64,000 nucleotides of DNA from Rufibacter glacialis (GTDB taxonomy: Bacteria > Bacteroidota > Bacteroidia > Cytophagales > Hymenobacteraceae): contig NZ_VKKZ01000019.1 of NCBI RefSeq assembly GCF_008271745.1, positions 124,001-188,000 on the forward strand. The letters run 5' to 3'. Position numbers and translations under genes: made by a program. Within the stretch, counting starts at the first letter, position 1, and every line of letters starts with the position of its first letter. This document shows, in pieces, positions 18,378 to 27,803 of the stretch. Under the pieces are notes generated by a model. The model was not told where the DNA came from, ran no database searches, and saw only the letters and a program-made list of their open reading frames with translations.

Positions 18378-19304
18378 ATGGAAAGAAGCCAGATAGACGC
18401 TTTGGTGGCAAAGATCAAAGCCACCGAGAATCCTGACCAAGGTTCAGAGAGAGTAAAGGAAATTGTGCACCGCCTCACCACTGACCTGTTTTACGCCATT
18501 GAAGACCTGGACATTCAGCCCGAGGAAATCTGGAAAGCCATTGATTGGCTCACCATCACGGGTAAAAACAACGAGTGGGGGCTGGTAGCCGCCGGCGTGG
18601 GCCTGGAGCATTTCCTGGATCTGCGCATGGACGAGGAAGAAGCCAAGGCCGGTATTGAAGGCGGTACGCCCAGAACCATTGAAGGCCCGCTATACGTGGC
18701 CGGTTCCCCGGAGTCTGTTGGGTACGCGGAGCTGGAAACCGTGCCAGAAGAAGGCGCGGAAAGGCTTTACATGAAAGGCCAGGTGCTGGACAGCCAAGGC
18801 AACCCCGTTCCCCACGCCAAGGTAGAGGTATGGCACTGCAACCTGCGCGGTATGTACTCCATCTTTGACTCCTCGCAACCGGCGTTCAACCTGCGCCGCG
18901 CCATCATCACAGATGAGAATGGCCGCTACCAGTTCAAGAGCTTCGTGCCCGTGGGCTATAGCTGTCCTCCCGGCGGCGCCACAGATACCTTCCTGAAAGC
19001 CGTAGGCCGCCACGGAAGCCGCCCCGCGCACATCCACTTCTTTGTGACTGCCCCAACTTTCCGCAAGCTCACCACCCAGATCAACATTGAAGGTGACCCC
19101 CTTATCTGGGATGACTTCGCTTTTGCCACCCGTGAGGAACTGGTACCACCTATCACCCGGTACACCGCCCAGGAAGCCCAGGAGAAATTCGGGTTGAACG
19201 AAGCCTTTGCCTCCATTGACTTCAACTTCATCCTGCACCAGGAAACCGAAGGCCTGTTCAGCACCGAGATCGGTCGCACGCGCGCCGTGGCAGCAACCCT
19301 CTAA
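18378..19304 (+). CDS. catA: catechol 1,2-dioxygenase
   Basis: 308 residues, the usual size of intradiol dioxygenases. An N-terminal helical dimerisation domain (to about 105) is followed by the catalytic beta-sandwich, with the Fe(III) ligands in RGMYSIF (Tyr, near 158), FVPVGYSCPP (Tyr, near 193) and RPAHIHFF (two His, near 217-219). It opens catechol to cis,cis-muconate, the substrate of CatB. It stands 52 bp after catC in the same operon. Confidence 0.95.
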   Translation: MERSQIDALVAKIKATENPDQGSERVKEIVHRLTTDLFYAIEDLDIQPEEIWKAIDWLTITGKNNEWGLVAAGVGLEHFLDLRMDEEEAKAGIEGGTPRTIEGPLYVAGSPESVGYAELETVPEEGAERLYMKGQVLDSQGNPVPHAKVEVWHCNLRGMYSIFDSSQPAFNLRRAIITDENGRYQFKSFVPVGYSCPPGGATDTFLKAVGRHGSRPAHIHFFVTAPTFRKLTTQINIEGDPLIWDDFAFATREELVPPITRYTAQEAQEKFGLNEAFASIDFNFILHQETEGLFSTEIGRTRAVAATL

Positions 19305-19440
19305 GGCCGGGGTTTCTCCCTGCTGAAATCCATTCCCTTTCCTGCCTTCCGCCTGTTGGGTAAGCCCTGAAAGCCTGCCCCGGGGCCTTGTGTGCCTGCC
19401 TAATTCCAAGAACAAGTTCCTAACTAAGCGCAACCGCCTT

Positions 19441-20790
19441 ATGGAAATAACCAAAACACACCTGGATGACCTGTTGGTAGACGACAGAGCGGCGGGTCAA
19501 TACAAGTACAAACGGGAAGTCTTCACCAATGAAGAACTGTTTGAGCTGGAGATGAAACACATCTTTGAGGGCAATTGGGTGTATCTGGCCCATGAAAGCC
19601 AGATCCCCGAGAAGAACGACTTCTACAGTACCTACATCGGGCGGCAGCCCATCTTTATCTCCCGCAACAAGGAGGGTGAACTCAACGCGTTCATCAATGC
19701 CTGCAGCCACCGCGGAGCCATGCTCTGCCGGCACAAGAAAGGCAACAAGTCTACCTTTACCTGCCCTTTCCACGGCTGGACTTTCAACAACTCGGGTAAG
19801 CTGCTCAAGGTGAAAGACCCCAGAGACGCCGGGTACCCCGAGCAGTTCAACTGTGACGGTTCCCATGACCTCAAGAAAGTGGCTCGCTTTGAATCATACA
19901 ACGGGTTCCTGTTTGGCAGCCTCCGCGAAGATGTGAAGCCGCTGGCCGAGCATCTGGGGGAGGCCGCCAAAATCATAGACATGATCACGGATCAGGCTCC
20001 CCACGGGCTGGAGGTGCTCAAAGGCGCGTCTACCTACGTGTATGAGGGCAACTGGAAACTCCAGGCCGAGAACGGGGCCGACGGGTACCACGTGAGCTCG
20101 GTGCACTGGAACTACGTGGCTACCACCAACCGCCGCAAGTCCGGGGAGTCCAAGAACGAAACCAAGGCCATGGATGCCAGCAGCTGGTCTAAACAGGCCG
20201 GTGGCTTCTATTCCTTTGACCACGGCCATTTGCTGCTCTGGACGGCCTGGGCAGATCCTACCAACCGCCCCGCTTACCAGAACCTGGCCCAATGGACCCA
20301 GCAGTTCGGGAAAGAGCGCGCCGAGTGGATGATCAACAACCTGCGCAATCTCTGCCTGTACCCCAATGTCTATCTCATGGACCAGTTCGGGTCTCAGATC
20401 AGGGTGTTCAGACCCTTGAGCGTAGACCGCACCGAGGTGACGATTTACTGCATTGCGCCGGTAGGCGAAGATGCCGTTTCCCGGGCCCACCGCATCAGGC
20501 AGTACGAGGATTTCTTCAACGTGAGCGGCATGGCCACGCCCGATGACCTGGAAGAGTTCCGGGCCTGCCAGGTGGGGTACCAGGGCAAAGCCATGGAGTG
20601 GAATGACATCAGCCGGGGTGCTACCCACTGGATCGACGGCCCGGATGAGAACGCCCAGAAAATCAACCTCCAGCCTAAGATGAGCGGGGCCAAGACCGAA
20701 GACGAAGGCCTTTTCGTGCTACAGCACCAGTACTGGCTGCAGACCATGCAAGCCGCTCTAGACCAGGAACAAGCTAACGCTAACCAGTAA
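19441..20790 (+). CDS. benA: benzoate 1,2-dioxygenase, large (alpha) subunit
   Basis: 449 residues from ATG 19441 ([15 protein letters not shown]); the frame's first ATG at 19390 is 51 bp upstream and gives an atypical N-terminus. The Rieske site is CSHRGAMLC...CPFHGW (Cys88-x-His90 and Cys-x2-His). The mononuclear iron site is [14 protein letters not shown] near residues 212-224. Length and the [15 protein letters not shown] region match BenA/XylX. Together with BenB and BenC it dihydroxylates benzoate to the 1,2-cis-diol. A 136-bp gap separates it from catA. Confidence 0.94.
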   Translation: MEITKTHLDDLLVDDRAAGQYKYKREVFTNEELFELEMKHIFEGNWVYLAHESQIPEKNDFYSTYIGRQPIFISRNKEGELNAFINACSHRGAMLCRHKKGNKSTFTCPFHGWTFNNSGKLLKVKDPRDAGYPEQFNCDGSHDLKKVARFESYNGFLFGSLREDVKPLAEHLGEAAKIIDMITDQAPHGLEVLKGASTYVYEGNWKLQAENGADGYHVSSVHWNYVATTNRRKSGESKNETKAMDASSWSKQAGGFYSFDHGHLLLWTAWADPTNRPAYQNLAQWTQQFGKERAEWMINNLRNLCLYPNVYLMDQFGSQIRVFRPLSVDRTEVTIYCIAPVGEDAVSRAHRIRQYEDFFNVSGMATPDDLEEFRACQVGYQGKAMEWNDISRGATHWIDGPDENAQKINLQPKMSGAKTEDEGLFVLQHQYWLQTMQAALDQEQANANQ

Positions 20791-20802
20791 TTCTGCGCCG
20801 CC

Positions 20803-21288
20803 ATGACAGACTATCAGAAAATACAGCAGTTTCTCTACCAAGAGGCCCGTTGCCTGGATGACAAGCAATGGGACGAGTGGTTGAAACACTATGATGACCA
20901 GTGCGAGTACTGGATGCCCTCCTGGGATGATGAGGACGAACTCACCACTGATCCGCAGCGGGAAATCTCCCTCATCTACTACCCCAACAAAGGCGGGCTG
21001 GAGGACAGGGTGTTCCGCATCAAGACAGACCGTTCCAGCGCCTCTATGCCGGAGCCTCGTACGGCCCACCTGCTCTCTAACCTGGAGATATTGGAAGAAG
21101 ACGAGACGCAGGTCAGGCTCCGGTTTAACTGGAACACGCTCTCTTTCCGCTACAAGGTCACGGACTCGTTCTTCGGGTGCTCTTTCTACACCCTCAAGAA
21201 AACGGAAGGTTCTTTTCTGATCACCAAGAAGAAGGTGGTCTTGAAGAACGACTACATCCGGCAGGTCATCGACATTTATCACCTTTAG
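20803..21288 (+). CDS. benB: benzoate 1,2-dioxygenase, small (beta) subunit
   Basis: 161 residues, the standard size of the NTF2-like beta subunits of ring-hydroxylating dioxygenases. The pattern QFLYQEARCLDDKQWDEWL...YWMPSWDDEDELT...ISLIYYPNKGGLEDRVFRI is characteristic of BenB/XylY. It has a structural role in the alpha3-beta3 oxygenase. It starts 12 bp after benA. Confidence 0.95.
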   Translation: MTDYQKIQQFLYQEARCLDDKQWDEWLKHYDDQCEYWMPSWDDEDELTTDPQREISLIYYPNKGGLEDRVFRIKTDRSSASMPEPRTAHLLSNLEILEEDETQVRLRFNWNTLSFRYKVTDSFFGCSFYTLKKTEGSFLITKKKVVLKNDYIRQVIDIYHL

Positions 21289-21300
21289 AACCAAGCCCCC

Positions 21301-22302
21301 ATGCCTACTATAGCATTAAACTTTGAGGATGGCGTTACCAAGATCATTGGTAGCTTATCTGGCGAAACCATTGCCGAGGCGGCGTACCGGCAGGGTGTGA
21401 ACATTCCCCTGGACTGTGCCGACGGAGCCTGCGGAACCTGCAAGTGCCGCTGGAAATCCGGGCAGTATGATCCCGGTGACTACATTGAAGACGCCCTCTC
21501 TGACGAGGAAGCCGCCCAAGGCTATGGACTGGCCTGCCAGATGCGCCCTGAAACGGATGTAGTGGTGGATATCCTGGCCAGCTCGGCGGCCTGCAAAGTG
21601 GAGGTACGGGCCCTGGCCGCTACCATCTCCGCGCTGGAACTGGTTTCTTCTGAGATTGTGAAACTGCGCCTGAAAACCGACCAGAACCTGCCTTTCCTGC
21701 CCGGCCAATACGCCAACCTGGAAATTCCCGGCTTGGAAACCTCCCGGTCTTACTCCTTCAGTAACCTGAGCAACACCGCCGAGCTGGAGTTTCTGGTGCG
21801 CCTGGTGCCCAACGGGTTAATGAGCACTTTTTTGAAAAACCAGGCCCAAGTAGGCGATGCCCTGACGTTGGCTGGCCCCATGGGCAGCTTTTACACCCGA
21901 GACATCACTCGGCCTACCCTGTTCTTTGCGGGCGGCACCGGTATTGCCCCTTTCCTAGCCATGCTGGAGAAACTGGCCACCGAGGAAGCCTCGCACCCCA
22001 TCCGGTTGTACTACGGGGCCACCACAGAGGAGAACCTGGTAGAACTGGAGCGCCTAAACGCCTTCAAAGCCGTGCTTCCGCTGGAAATCTACTGCTGCGT
22101 GTCGGGGGCGGCCTCGGTTAATTATCCTGAAGGCTTTGTGACGCAATGGGTGAACAAAGAACACTTAACCGAAGACCGCTACGACATCTACATCTGCGGC
22201 CCTACGGCCATGGTAGAGGCCGTGCAGCACGCGCTAACCCAGGAAGAAATCCAGGTAGAGCATTTCTATACGGAGAAATTCCTGCCTACCGGAACAGTAT
22301 AG
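21301..22302 (+). CDS. benC: benzoate 1,2-dioxygenase electron-transfer reductase
   Basis: 333 residues. An N-terminal plant-type [2Fe-2S] ferredoxin domain has cluster ligands Cys39, Cys44, Cys47 (CADGACGTC) and a fourth Cys near 79 (GLACQMRP). It is followed by an FAD domain (RSYSFSN) and an NAD domain (GGTGIAPFLAML, then YICGPTAMVEAV). It passes electrons from NADH to the BenA Rieske centre. It starts 12 bp after benB. Confidence 0.95.
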   Translation: MPTIALNFEDGVTKIIGSLSGETIAEAAYRQGVNIPLDCADGACGTCKCRWKSGQYDPGDYIEDALSDEEAAQGYGLACQMRPETDVVVDILASSAACKVEVRALAATISALELVSSEIVKLRLKTDQNLPFLPGQYANLEIPGLETSRSYSFSNLSNTAELEFLVRLVPNGLMSTFLKNQAQVGDALTLAGPMGSFYTRDITRPTLFFAGGTGIAPFLAMLEKLATEEASHPIRLYYGATTEENLVELERLNAFKAVLPLEIYCCVSGAASVNYPEGFVTQWVNKEHLTEDRYDIYICGPTAMVEAVQHALTQEEIQVEHFYTEKFLPTGTV

Positions 22303-22312
22303 CCGGCGGCAT

Positions 22313-22354
22313 GGCGTTTAGAGCCTCTTTGTCAGAAAACAGGCCTCAAACGCC
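22313..22354. repeat. family A palindrome between benC and benD
   Basis: Outer arms GGCGTTTAGAGCC and GGCCTCAAACGCC around CTTTGTCAGAAAACA; begins 11 bp after the benC stop. It lies inside the operon, so it does not simply mark transcript ends. Confidence 0.75.
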
Positions 22355-22476
22355 AGTGTTTTCCAGGGCCGGTAACGGGCCGGAAGAAATCTGATCACCT
22401 ACGTTGGCCTCAGGCCCAGGAGTAGAGGAATGGATACCGGAACCTGAGCCCAACTTTTCACCTTACCGCAGAAGCC

Positions 22477-23262
22477 ATGATTTTCAATAATAGATTTGAC
22501 CAGAAAGTAGCCGTGGTGACCGGGGCGGCCCAGGGCATTGGCAAAGGCGTGGCCTTGCGTATGGCCCAGGAAGGCGCCAGAGTAGTCCTTGCCGACCGTT
22601 CGCCTTTGGTGCAGGACACCCTGAAAGAGCTGGAGGCCCTGGGCGGCATGGGCCTGGCGGTAGAGGCCGACCTGGAGCACTTTTCCGGGTTTGAGGCCGT
22701 GACCCAGGCGGCGCTGGAACGGTTTGGCAGAATTGACATTCTGGTGAACAACGTGGGCGGCACCATCTGGGCCAAACCCTTTGAACACTACCAGGAAAGC
22801 GAGATTGAGAAAGAAGTCAGGAGGTCGTTGTTTCCTACGCTGTGGGGTTGCCGGGCAGTGTTGCCGGGAATGATCCAGCAGGGTGGGGGCGTGATTGTGA
22901 ACGTATCCTCGGTGGCCACCCGCAGCGTGAACCGCTTGCCGTATGCCGCGGCCAAGGGTGGCGTGAACGCCATCACGGCCTCGCTGGCCCTGGAGCAGGC
23001 GGCCAACAACATCCGGGTGGTGGGCATCGCCCCGGGCGGAACCCAGGCCCCCCAGCGCCAGATTCCCCGCAATGAGAACCCGCTGAGCGAAGAGGAAACC
23101 GGGTGGTACCAGCAGATTGTGGATCAGACCGTTTCATCCAGCCTCCAGAAAAAATACGGCACCATTGAAGACCAGGTGGCAGCCATTCTGTTCGCCGCCT
23201 CAGACGAAGCCCAGTACATCACCGGCGTGACCATTCCGGTGGCGGGCGGCGACTTAGGGTAG
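22477..23262 (+). CDS. benD: 1,6-dihydroxycyclohexa-2,4-diene-1-carboxylate dehydrogenase
   Basis: 261 residues, a classical short-chain dehydrogenase: TGAAQGIGKG for NAD binding, NNVGG, catalytic Ser in VNVSSVA, and the YAAAKGG active-site Tyr/Lys. Similarity in the C-terminal region (GTQAPQRQIPRNENPLSEEE) and position after benABC identify it as BenD, which oxidises and decarboxylates the benzoate diol to catechol. The gap to benC is 174 bp and contains a palindrome. Confidence 0.93.
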   Translation: MIFNNRFDQKVAVVTGAAQGIGKGVALRMAQEGARVVLADRSPLVQDTLKELEALGGMGLAVEADLEHFSGFEAVTQAALERFGRIDILVNNVGGTIWAKPFEHYQESEIEKEVRRSLFPTLWGCRAVLPGMIQQGGGVIVNVSSVATRSVNRLPYAAAKGGVNAITASLALEQAANNIRVVGIAPGGTQAPQRQIPRNENPLSEEETGWYQQIVDQTVSSSLQKKYGTIEDQVAAILFAASDEAQYITGVTIPVAGGDLG

Positions 23263-23263
23263 G

Positions 23264-23298
23264 TTTCTGCCCCGTTTTTCACTTAAATGCCTTAAACT
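23264..23298. repeat. degenerate family A palindrome between benD and pcaD
   Basis: GTTTCTGCCCCGTTTTTC and ATGCCTTAAAC fill almost the whole 36-bp gap. The similarity to the family is partial. Confidence 0.35.
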
Positions 23299-24078
23299 AT
23301 GCCTACTATCCGCTTGAATAACTTCCACTGCTTCTACACCTATGAGGACTTCGGGAACCAGGACGTGCTGGTGTTCTCCAATTCCCTGGGCACAGACCAT
23401 ACCATGTGGGAGCCGCAACTAGATATCCTGAGCCATCATTTCAACATCCTGCGCTATGACACCCGCGGCCACGGCCAAAGCACCATAGAACAAGACACCC
23501 TCACCATTGCCGAGTTGGGGCAGGATGTGCTGGATCTGCTGGATGCCCTGAACCTGGGCCAGGTGCATTTCTGCGGCCTGTCTATGGGCGGGCTTATTGG
23601 CCAATGGCTGGGCATCAACGCAACGGAACGGTTCCATAAAATCACCCTTGCCAATACGGCAGCCAAGATTGGTACCCACGAAGGCTGGAATGCCCGCATA
23701 GCGCAAGTCAAGGAACACGGGCTGGAAAGCATTCTGGAAGGCACGGCGCAGCGGTGGTTTACGCCCTCTTTTCGGGAAAACAACCCCCAAACGGTAACGG
23801 ACATCCTGGAGATCTTCAAGGCTAATTCCCTGCATGGGTACATGGCCAACTGTGCCGCCGTGCGCGACGCGGATTTCCGGGAGGAGCTTTTCAACCTGGA
23901 GGTGCCCACGCTCATTATCAGCGGCCTGCAAGACGAAGTCACCACCCCCCAGGATGGCAAATACCTGGCCAAGCGCATCCCCAACGCCCGCCACGTGCAG
24001 CTAGATGCCGCGCACCTCTCCAACCTGGAACACTCCGAGGAATTCGCCAAGCACCTCCTGCATTTCAAGGAGCATTAG
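23299..24078 (+). CDS. pcaD: 3-oxoadipate enol-lactonase
   Basis: 259 residues, an alpha/beta hydrolase with the nucleophile elbow GLSMGG, the motif YDTRGHG, an acid in SGLQDEVTTP and the catalytic His in DAAHLSNLE. These and the length match PcaD/CatD. It hydrolyses 3-oxoadipate enol-lactone to 3-oxoadipate. A stretch at 23763-23794 resembles the family A palindrome and encodes PSFRENNPQTV. Confidence 0.93.
   Translation: MPTIRLNNFHCFYTYEDFGNQDVLVFSNSLGTDHTMWEPQLDILSHHFNILRYDTRGHGQSTIEQDTLTIAELGQDVLDLLDALNLGQVHFCGLSMGGLIGQWLGINATERFHKITLANTAAKIGTHEGWNARIAQVKEHGLESILEGTAQRWFTPSFRENNPQTVTDILEIFKANSLHGYMANCAAVRDADFREELFNLEVPTLIISGLQDEVTTPQDGKYLAKRIPNARHVQLDAAHLSNLEHSEEFAKHLLHFKEH
23763..23794. 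repeat. possible family A-like stretch inside pcaD
   Basis: GCCCTCTTTTC and GAAAACAACCCCCAAACGG have the family shape but lie in a conserved enzyme gene. It may be coincidence. Confidence 0.3.
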
Positions 24079-24156
24079 CGATTTCTATCGGGGTAACCCG
24101 GTGTAAAAGCCTCTGTTCAAGGGGCGATATACGTGAACCCATTTTTCTAGAAAGAC

Positions 24157-25524
24157 ATGAAAACAGTACCTCAGATATCATTACAGGAAGCGGTTGCCCT
24201 GGTCAAAGACGGCGACACGCTGCTGCAAGGCGGTTTCGGGATGACGGGCAACCCCGTGCACCTGATGCACGCCCTGGCGGAAACTAAGACCAAAGACCTC
24301 ACCTTCATTGGCAACAACGTAGGGGAAGTGGGCATTGGCGGCGGCCGCTTGCTGCGGAACGGACAGATCAAGAAGATGATCGGCTCTTTCTTCACCAGCA
24401 ACCCAGAGGCCGTGAAAGCCGCCCAGAGCGGTCAGGTAGAATATGAACTGCTGCCCCAGGGCACCCTGGCCGAAGCCATCAGGGCCGGAGGCGCCGGCAT
24501 TGGCGGGTTCTTTACGCCTACCTCGGCAGGCACTGAGTTGGCGAAAGGACGGGAAACCAAAGTCATCAACTGCAAAGAGCAGGTGTACATTGAAGGCATC
24601 AGGGGCAACGTGGCCTTTGTGCGCGCCTGGAAAGCAGACACCGCCGGTAACCTCACGTACCGCATGACCGAGCAGAACTTCAACCGGGCTATGGCGACCG
24701 CCGCAGACCTGGTGATTGCCGAAGTTGAGGAGATTGTGCCCGTTGGCCAGATTGCCCCGGAACACGTGCATACCCCAGGTTCGTACGTCAATTACCTGGT
24801 GCAGGCCACGCTCACGCTGGAAGACCTGGGCTCGTCGGCCTCCGTATCCTCTGGCCGCAAGGCAGATGAAACCCGCCTGAACATGGCCCGCCGTGCCCTT
24901 CAGGAACTGAAGAAAGGCGATGTGGTGAACCTGGGCATTGGCATTCCTACCCTGGTGGCGGATTTGATCTCCCCGGAAGACGGCATTGTGCTGCACACCG
25001 AGAACGGCATGCTGGGCGTAGGCCCGGCCCCCACAGACGGCGGCGGCGCCATGGACTATCCCGTGAACGCGGGCAAGATTCCGGTGACCGCACTGCCTGG
25101 CTCCAGCTACTTTGACAGTGCCGACTCCTTTGCCATGATCAGAGGCAAGCACGTGGACATCGCCGTGATGGGCGGCCTGGAAGTGGATGAGAAAGCCAAC
25201 CTGGCCAACTGGGCCGTGCCCGGCCAACCCCTGCTAGGTGTGGGAGGCGCCATGGATCTGGCTTCGGGTGCTAAAACGCTCATCATCACCATGACCCATA
25301 CCAACAAAGACGGCTCCGCTAAGATGGTGCCCGCTTGTAATCTGCCGCTTACGGCCCTGCAGGCGGTAGACATGGTCATCACAGATCTGGCGGTTTTCAA
25401 ATTCATAGACGGCAAACTCACCCTTATTGAACTGATGCCGGGTGCCACCCTGGAAGAAGTAAGGGCCAAGACCACTGCTGCCTTTGAGGAGAAGCTAGCC
25501 CAGGAGCCTCAAGGAGCTAATTAA
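24157..25524 (+). CDS. pcaIJ: 3-oxoadipate CoA-transferase, fused alpha and beta subunits
   Basis: 455 residues, about the sum of the two subunits that are usually separate. The alpha part (about 1-225) has the oxyanion-hole loop GGFGMTGNP and [23 protein letters not shown] short linker (about 226-245) leads to the beta part with [11 protein letters not shown] and the catalytic Glu in TENGMLGVG (near 284). It moves CoA from succinyl-CoA to 3-oxoadipate. Acetoacetate CoA-transferases have the same layout; the context between pcaD and pcaF favours 3-oxoadipate. Confidence 0.9.
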   Translation: MKTVPQISLQEAVALVKDGDTLLQGGFGMTGNPVHLMHALAETKTKDLTFIGNNVGEVGIGGGRLLRNGQIKKMIGSFFTSNPEAVKAAQSGQVEYELLPQGTLAEAIRAGGAGIGGFFTPTSAGTELAKGRETKVINCKEQVYIEGIRGNVAFVRAWKADTAGNLTYRMTEQNFNRAMATAADLVIAEVEEIVPVGQIAPEHVHTPGSYVNYLVQATLTLEDLGSSASVSSGRKADETRLNMARRALQELKKGDVVNLGIGIPTLVADLISPEDGIVLHTENGMLGVGPAPTDGGGAMDYPVNAGKIPVTALPGSSYFDSADSFAMIRGKHVDIAVMGGLEVDEKANLANWAVPGQPLLGVGGAMDLASGAKTLIITMTHTNKDGSAKMVPACNLPLTALQAVDMVITDLAVFKFIDGKLTLIELMPGATLEEVRAKTTAAFEEKLAQEPQGAN

Positions 25525-25546
25525 CCCTCTTGCTCTGTCCCTGCCT

Positions 25547-25588
25547 CCTGTTTAGGCCCTGGTTTTAGCGAAACGGGCCTGAAACAGG
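25547..25588. repeat. family A palindrome, 3' of pcaIJ
   Basis: CCTGTTTAGGCCC and GGGCCTGAAACAGG are near-complementary outer arms; begins 23 bp after the stop. Confidence 0.8.
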
Positions 25589-25695
25589 AAGTAGAAAGAA
25601 AGAGAGGAGAGGAGGAGAGCCAATGCGGTTACGCCAGTTCATCCCCCGGTTCCTGGCGACGCTTCTCCTCCCTGCTACTCTCCCGGAAAGGCCTG

Positions 25696-25734
25696 TTTTA
25701 AAGCCTCTTCCTTTCAAGAAAAGTGCCCTGAAAA
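25696..25734. repeat. family A palindrome, pcaIJ-FUSC gap, copy 2
   Basis: TTTTAAAGCCTCTTCC and AAGAAAAGTGCCCTGAAA; somewhat degenerate. Confidence 0.5.
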
Positions 25735-25752
25735 GAAGCCTCTGGTTTCTCC

Positions 25753-25786
25753 TTTCAGGGCTCTTTTTAGAAAATAGCGGCTAAAC
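25753..25786. repeat. family A palindrome, pcaIJ-FUSC gap, copy 3
   Basis: TTTCAGGGCTCTTTTT and GAAAATAGCGGCTAAAC; three copies in one 321-bp gap is the densest case in this cluster. Confidence 0.6.
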
Positions 25787-25845
25787 TGTCCGCAGGAAAA
25801 CCGCCGGAAAGCCTGGGCTTTGCGGCACATTGGTACCACCCCACC

Positions 25846-26358
25846 ATGATGAACAAAGCCTTACAATACAGCCTGGGTTCCAATCTGGTCATCTATGCCC
25901 TGCGGTGTACGCTTGGGTTCCTGATCGGGTACCAACTGTACCTGGCGCTGCCGGAGTATGAACTGTACTGGACGATCATCTCCATCATCCTGGTCATGTC
26001 ACCGGAGGCCAAAGACGCCCGCAAACTGTCTATTGAGCGGTTCAAGGCCAATTTGATTGGGTGTTGCGTGGGCTTGGTCTGTTTCTTTCTGCCGGCCCCG
26101 CAGCTAGGGGTGATGGTGCTGGGGATCATTCTGGCCATTGGCATCTGCCATTTTTTCACGCTCATGGGCGTGGCCCGGTCGGCGGTGGTGGCCTTTATCA
26201 TTGTGGTGATCCATGAGCAGACCACGCTCACGTACTGGGCGGCGGTAGAGCGCTTTTTCTCCGTCACGCTGGGCTGCTGTATTGGTCTGGGCGTGACCAT
26301 GGGCACCTCCTCCTTGATCAGGTACCTCAGGAAAAAAGTAGGGCTGGAAGATACCTAA
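25846..26358 (+). CDS. FUSC / aromatic-acid-exporter-like small membrane protein
   Basis: 170 residues with four or five transmembrane stretches (about 14-34, 39-53, 72-90, 92-125 and 143-158). YWTIISIILVMSPEAKDARKLSIERFKANLIGCCVGL is the pattern of the FUSC/ArAE membrane domain, here without the cytoplasmic part found in full-length exporters. By analogy it may export excess benzoate or related acids from the cell or act as a half-transporter oligomer. Two adjacent ATG codons (25846 and 25849) can start it. It is the only transporter candidate in the cluster. Confidence 0.7.
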   Translation: MMNKALQYSLGSNLVIYALRCTLGFLIGYQLYLALPEYELYWTIISIILVMSPEAKDARKLSIERFKANLIGCCVGLVCFFLPAPQLGVMVLGIILAIGICHFFTLMGVARSAVVAFIIVVIHEQTTLTYWAAVERFFSVTLGCCIGLGVTMGTSSLIRYLRKKVGLEDT

Positions 26359-26385
26359 GGCAGGCAGTGTATAACCAGTGATTAA

Positions 26386-26419
26386 TGGCTGTTTTCTATA
26401 AAGAAGGCCCTAAACAACC
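26386..26419. repeat. family A palindrome between FUSC gene and pcaF
   Basis: TGGCTGTTTTCT and AAGAAGGCCCTAAAC; it creates the false N-terminal extension of the pcaF reading frame. Confidence 0.65.
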
Positions 26420-26468
26420 TCGGCCGCGGCCGAAACAAAACATACCTAAACGTTCAAAAGTAGAAACC

Positions 26469-27677
26469 ATGAGCAAAGAAGCATATATCGTAGACGGCAT
26501 CAGAACCCCCATCGGTAATCTGGGCGGTGCCCTTTCGGCGGTGCGCGCCGATGACTTGGCGGCCATGACCATCCAGGAACTGGTGAACCGGAACCCGGCC
26601 ATTCCGGCCAGCGCCATTGATGACGTGATCTTAGGTTGCCACAACCAGGCTGGCGAAGACAACCGCAACGTGGCCCGCATGGCCGCGCTGCTGGCGGGCC
26701 TGCCCGTGACGGTGCCTGGCGAAACGGTGAACCGGCTGTGTTCCTCGGGCATGTCCGCGATCATTCAGGCGGCCCGGGCCATCAAAGCCGGCGACGGGGA
26801 CGTGTTCATCGCCGGAGGCGTAGAGCAGATGACCCGCGGGCCGTTGGTGATCTCCAAGCCCTCCAAAGCCTTCGGGACTGATTCCCGCATGGAGGACTCC
26901 AGCTTTGGTTGGCGGTTTGTGAACCCCAAGATGAAGGCCTCGTACGGCGTAGATCCCATGGGCATCACTGCTGAGAACCTCGCGGAAATGTACTCCATCT
27001 CCCGCGAAGACCAGGACACGTTTGCCTACCACTCCCAGCGCAAAGCGGCCCAGGCCCAGCAGAACGGCACCCTGGCCCAGGAAATCATGCCGGTGTCTAT
27101 TCCACAGCGCAAAGGCGAGCCGGTGGTGGTGACCCAAGACGAGTTCGTGCGGCCCGGCACCACCCTGGAAACCCTGGCCAAACTGAAGCCCGCGTTTAAA
27201 GAAGGCGGCAGCGTGACGGCCGGCAACGCCTCTGGCCTGAATGATGGGGCTGCCGCCACCTACATTGTCTCGGCAGAAGCCCTTGCGCAGTATCAACTCA
27301 CCCCCTTGGCGCGTATTGTGAGTTCAGCGGTAGTGGGCGTGGAGCCGCGCATCATGGGCATAGGCCCGGTGCCGGCCACGGAGAAAGCCTTGCAGAAAGC
27401 AGGCCTCACCCTGGCCGACATGGACATTATTGAACTGAACGAAGCCTTCGCGGCGCAAAGCCTGGCCTGCACCCGCGCCCTGGGCCTAGCCGACGACGAT
27501 GCCCGCGTCAACGTGAACGGCGGTGCCATTGCGCTGGGGCACCCGCTGGGCATGTCTGGCACGCGGGTAGTCTATACGGCGGCTCTTTCTTTGAAAAGAC
27601 AGCAGAAACGGTACGCCCTGGCTACCATGTGCGTAGGAGTAGGGCAGGGGTATGCCGTGGTGCTGGAACGCGTATAA
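26469..27677 (+). CDS. pcaF: 3-oxoadipyl-CoA thiolase
   Basis: 402 residues from ATG 26469 (MSKEAYIVDGIRTPIG), the usual thiolase length; the frame extends to 26385 only through a repeat. Active-site residues: the acylated Cys in NRLCSSGMSAI (near 91), His in GGAIALGHPLGMSG (near 358) and the C-terminal Cys in TMCVGVGQG (near 388). It cleaves 3-oxoadipyl-CoA to succinyl-CoA and acetyl-CoA, the last step of the pathway. Sequence alone does not exclude acetoacetyl-CoA thiolase; the cluster supports PcaF. Confidence 0.92.
   Translation: MSKEAYIVDGIRTPIGNLGGALSAVRADDLAAMTIQELVNRNPAIPASAIDDVILGCHNQAGEDNRNVARMAALLAGLPVTVPGETVNRLCSSGMSAIIQAARAIKAGDGDVFIAGGVEQMTRGPLVISKPSKAFGTDSRMEDSSFGWRFVNPKMKASYGVDPMGITAENLAEMYSISREDQDTFAYHSQRKAAQAQQNGTLAQEIMPVSIPQRKGEPVVVTQDEFVRPGTTLETLAKLKPAFKEGGSVTAGNASGLNDGAAATYIVSAEALAQYQLTPLARIVSSAVVGVEPRIMGIGPVPATEKALQKAGLTLADMDIIELNEAFAAQSLACTRALGLADDDARVNVNGGAIALGHPLGMSGTRVVYTAALSLKRQQKRYALATMCVGVGQGYAVVLERV
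27577..27610. repeat. possible family A-like stretch inside pcaF
   Basis: GGCGGCTCTTTCTTTGAAAA followed by GACAGCAGAAACG resembles the family but overlaps thiolase coding sequence (AALSLKRQQKR). May be chance. Confidence 0.25.
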
Positions 27678-27803
27678 GGCATATCCAGCGGTACACCCAT
27701 AAAGGCAGAGTTGGCTTTGCCACGGATTTTTGCGGCGCAGGATGGTTTAAAAGGCATATGGTATTCCTTGCCAGGAAGACACTGACGCAAAAAGGAAAGA
27801 GAG

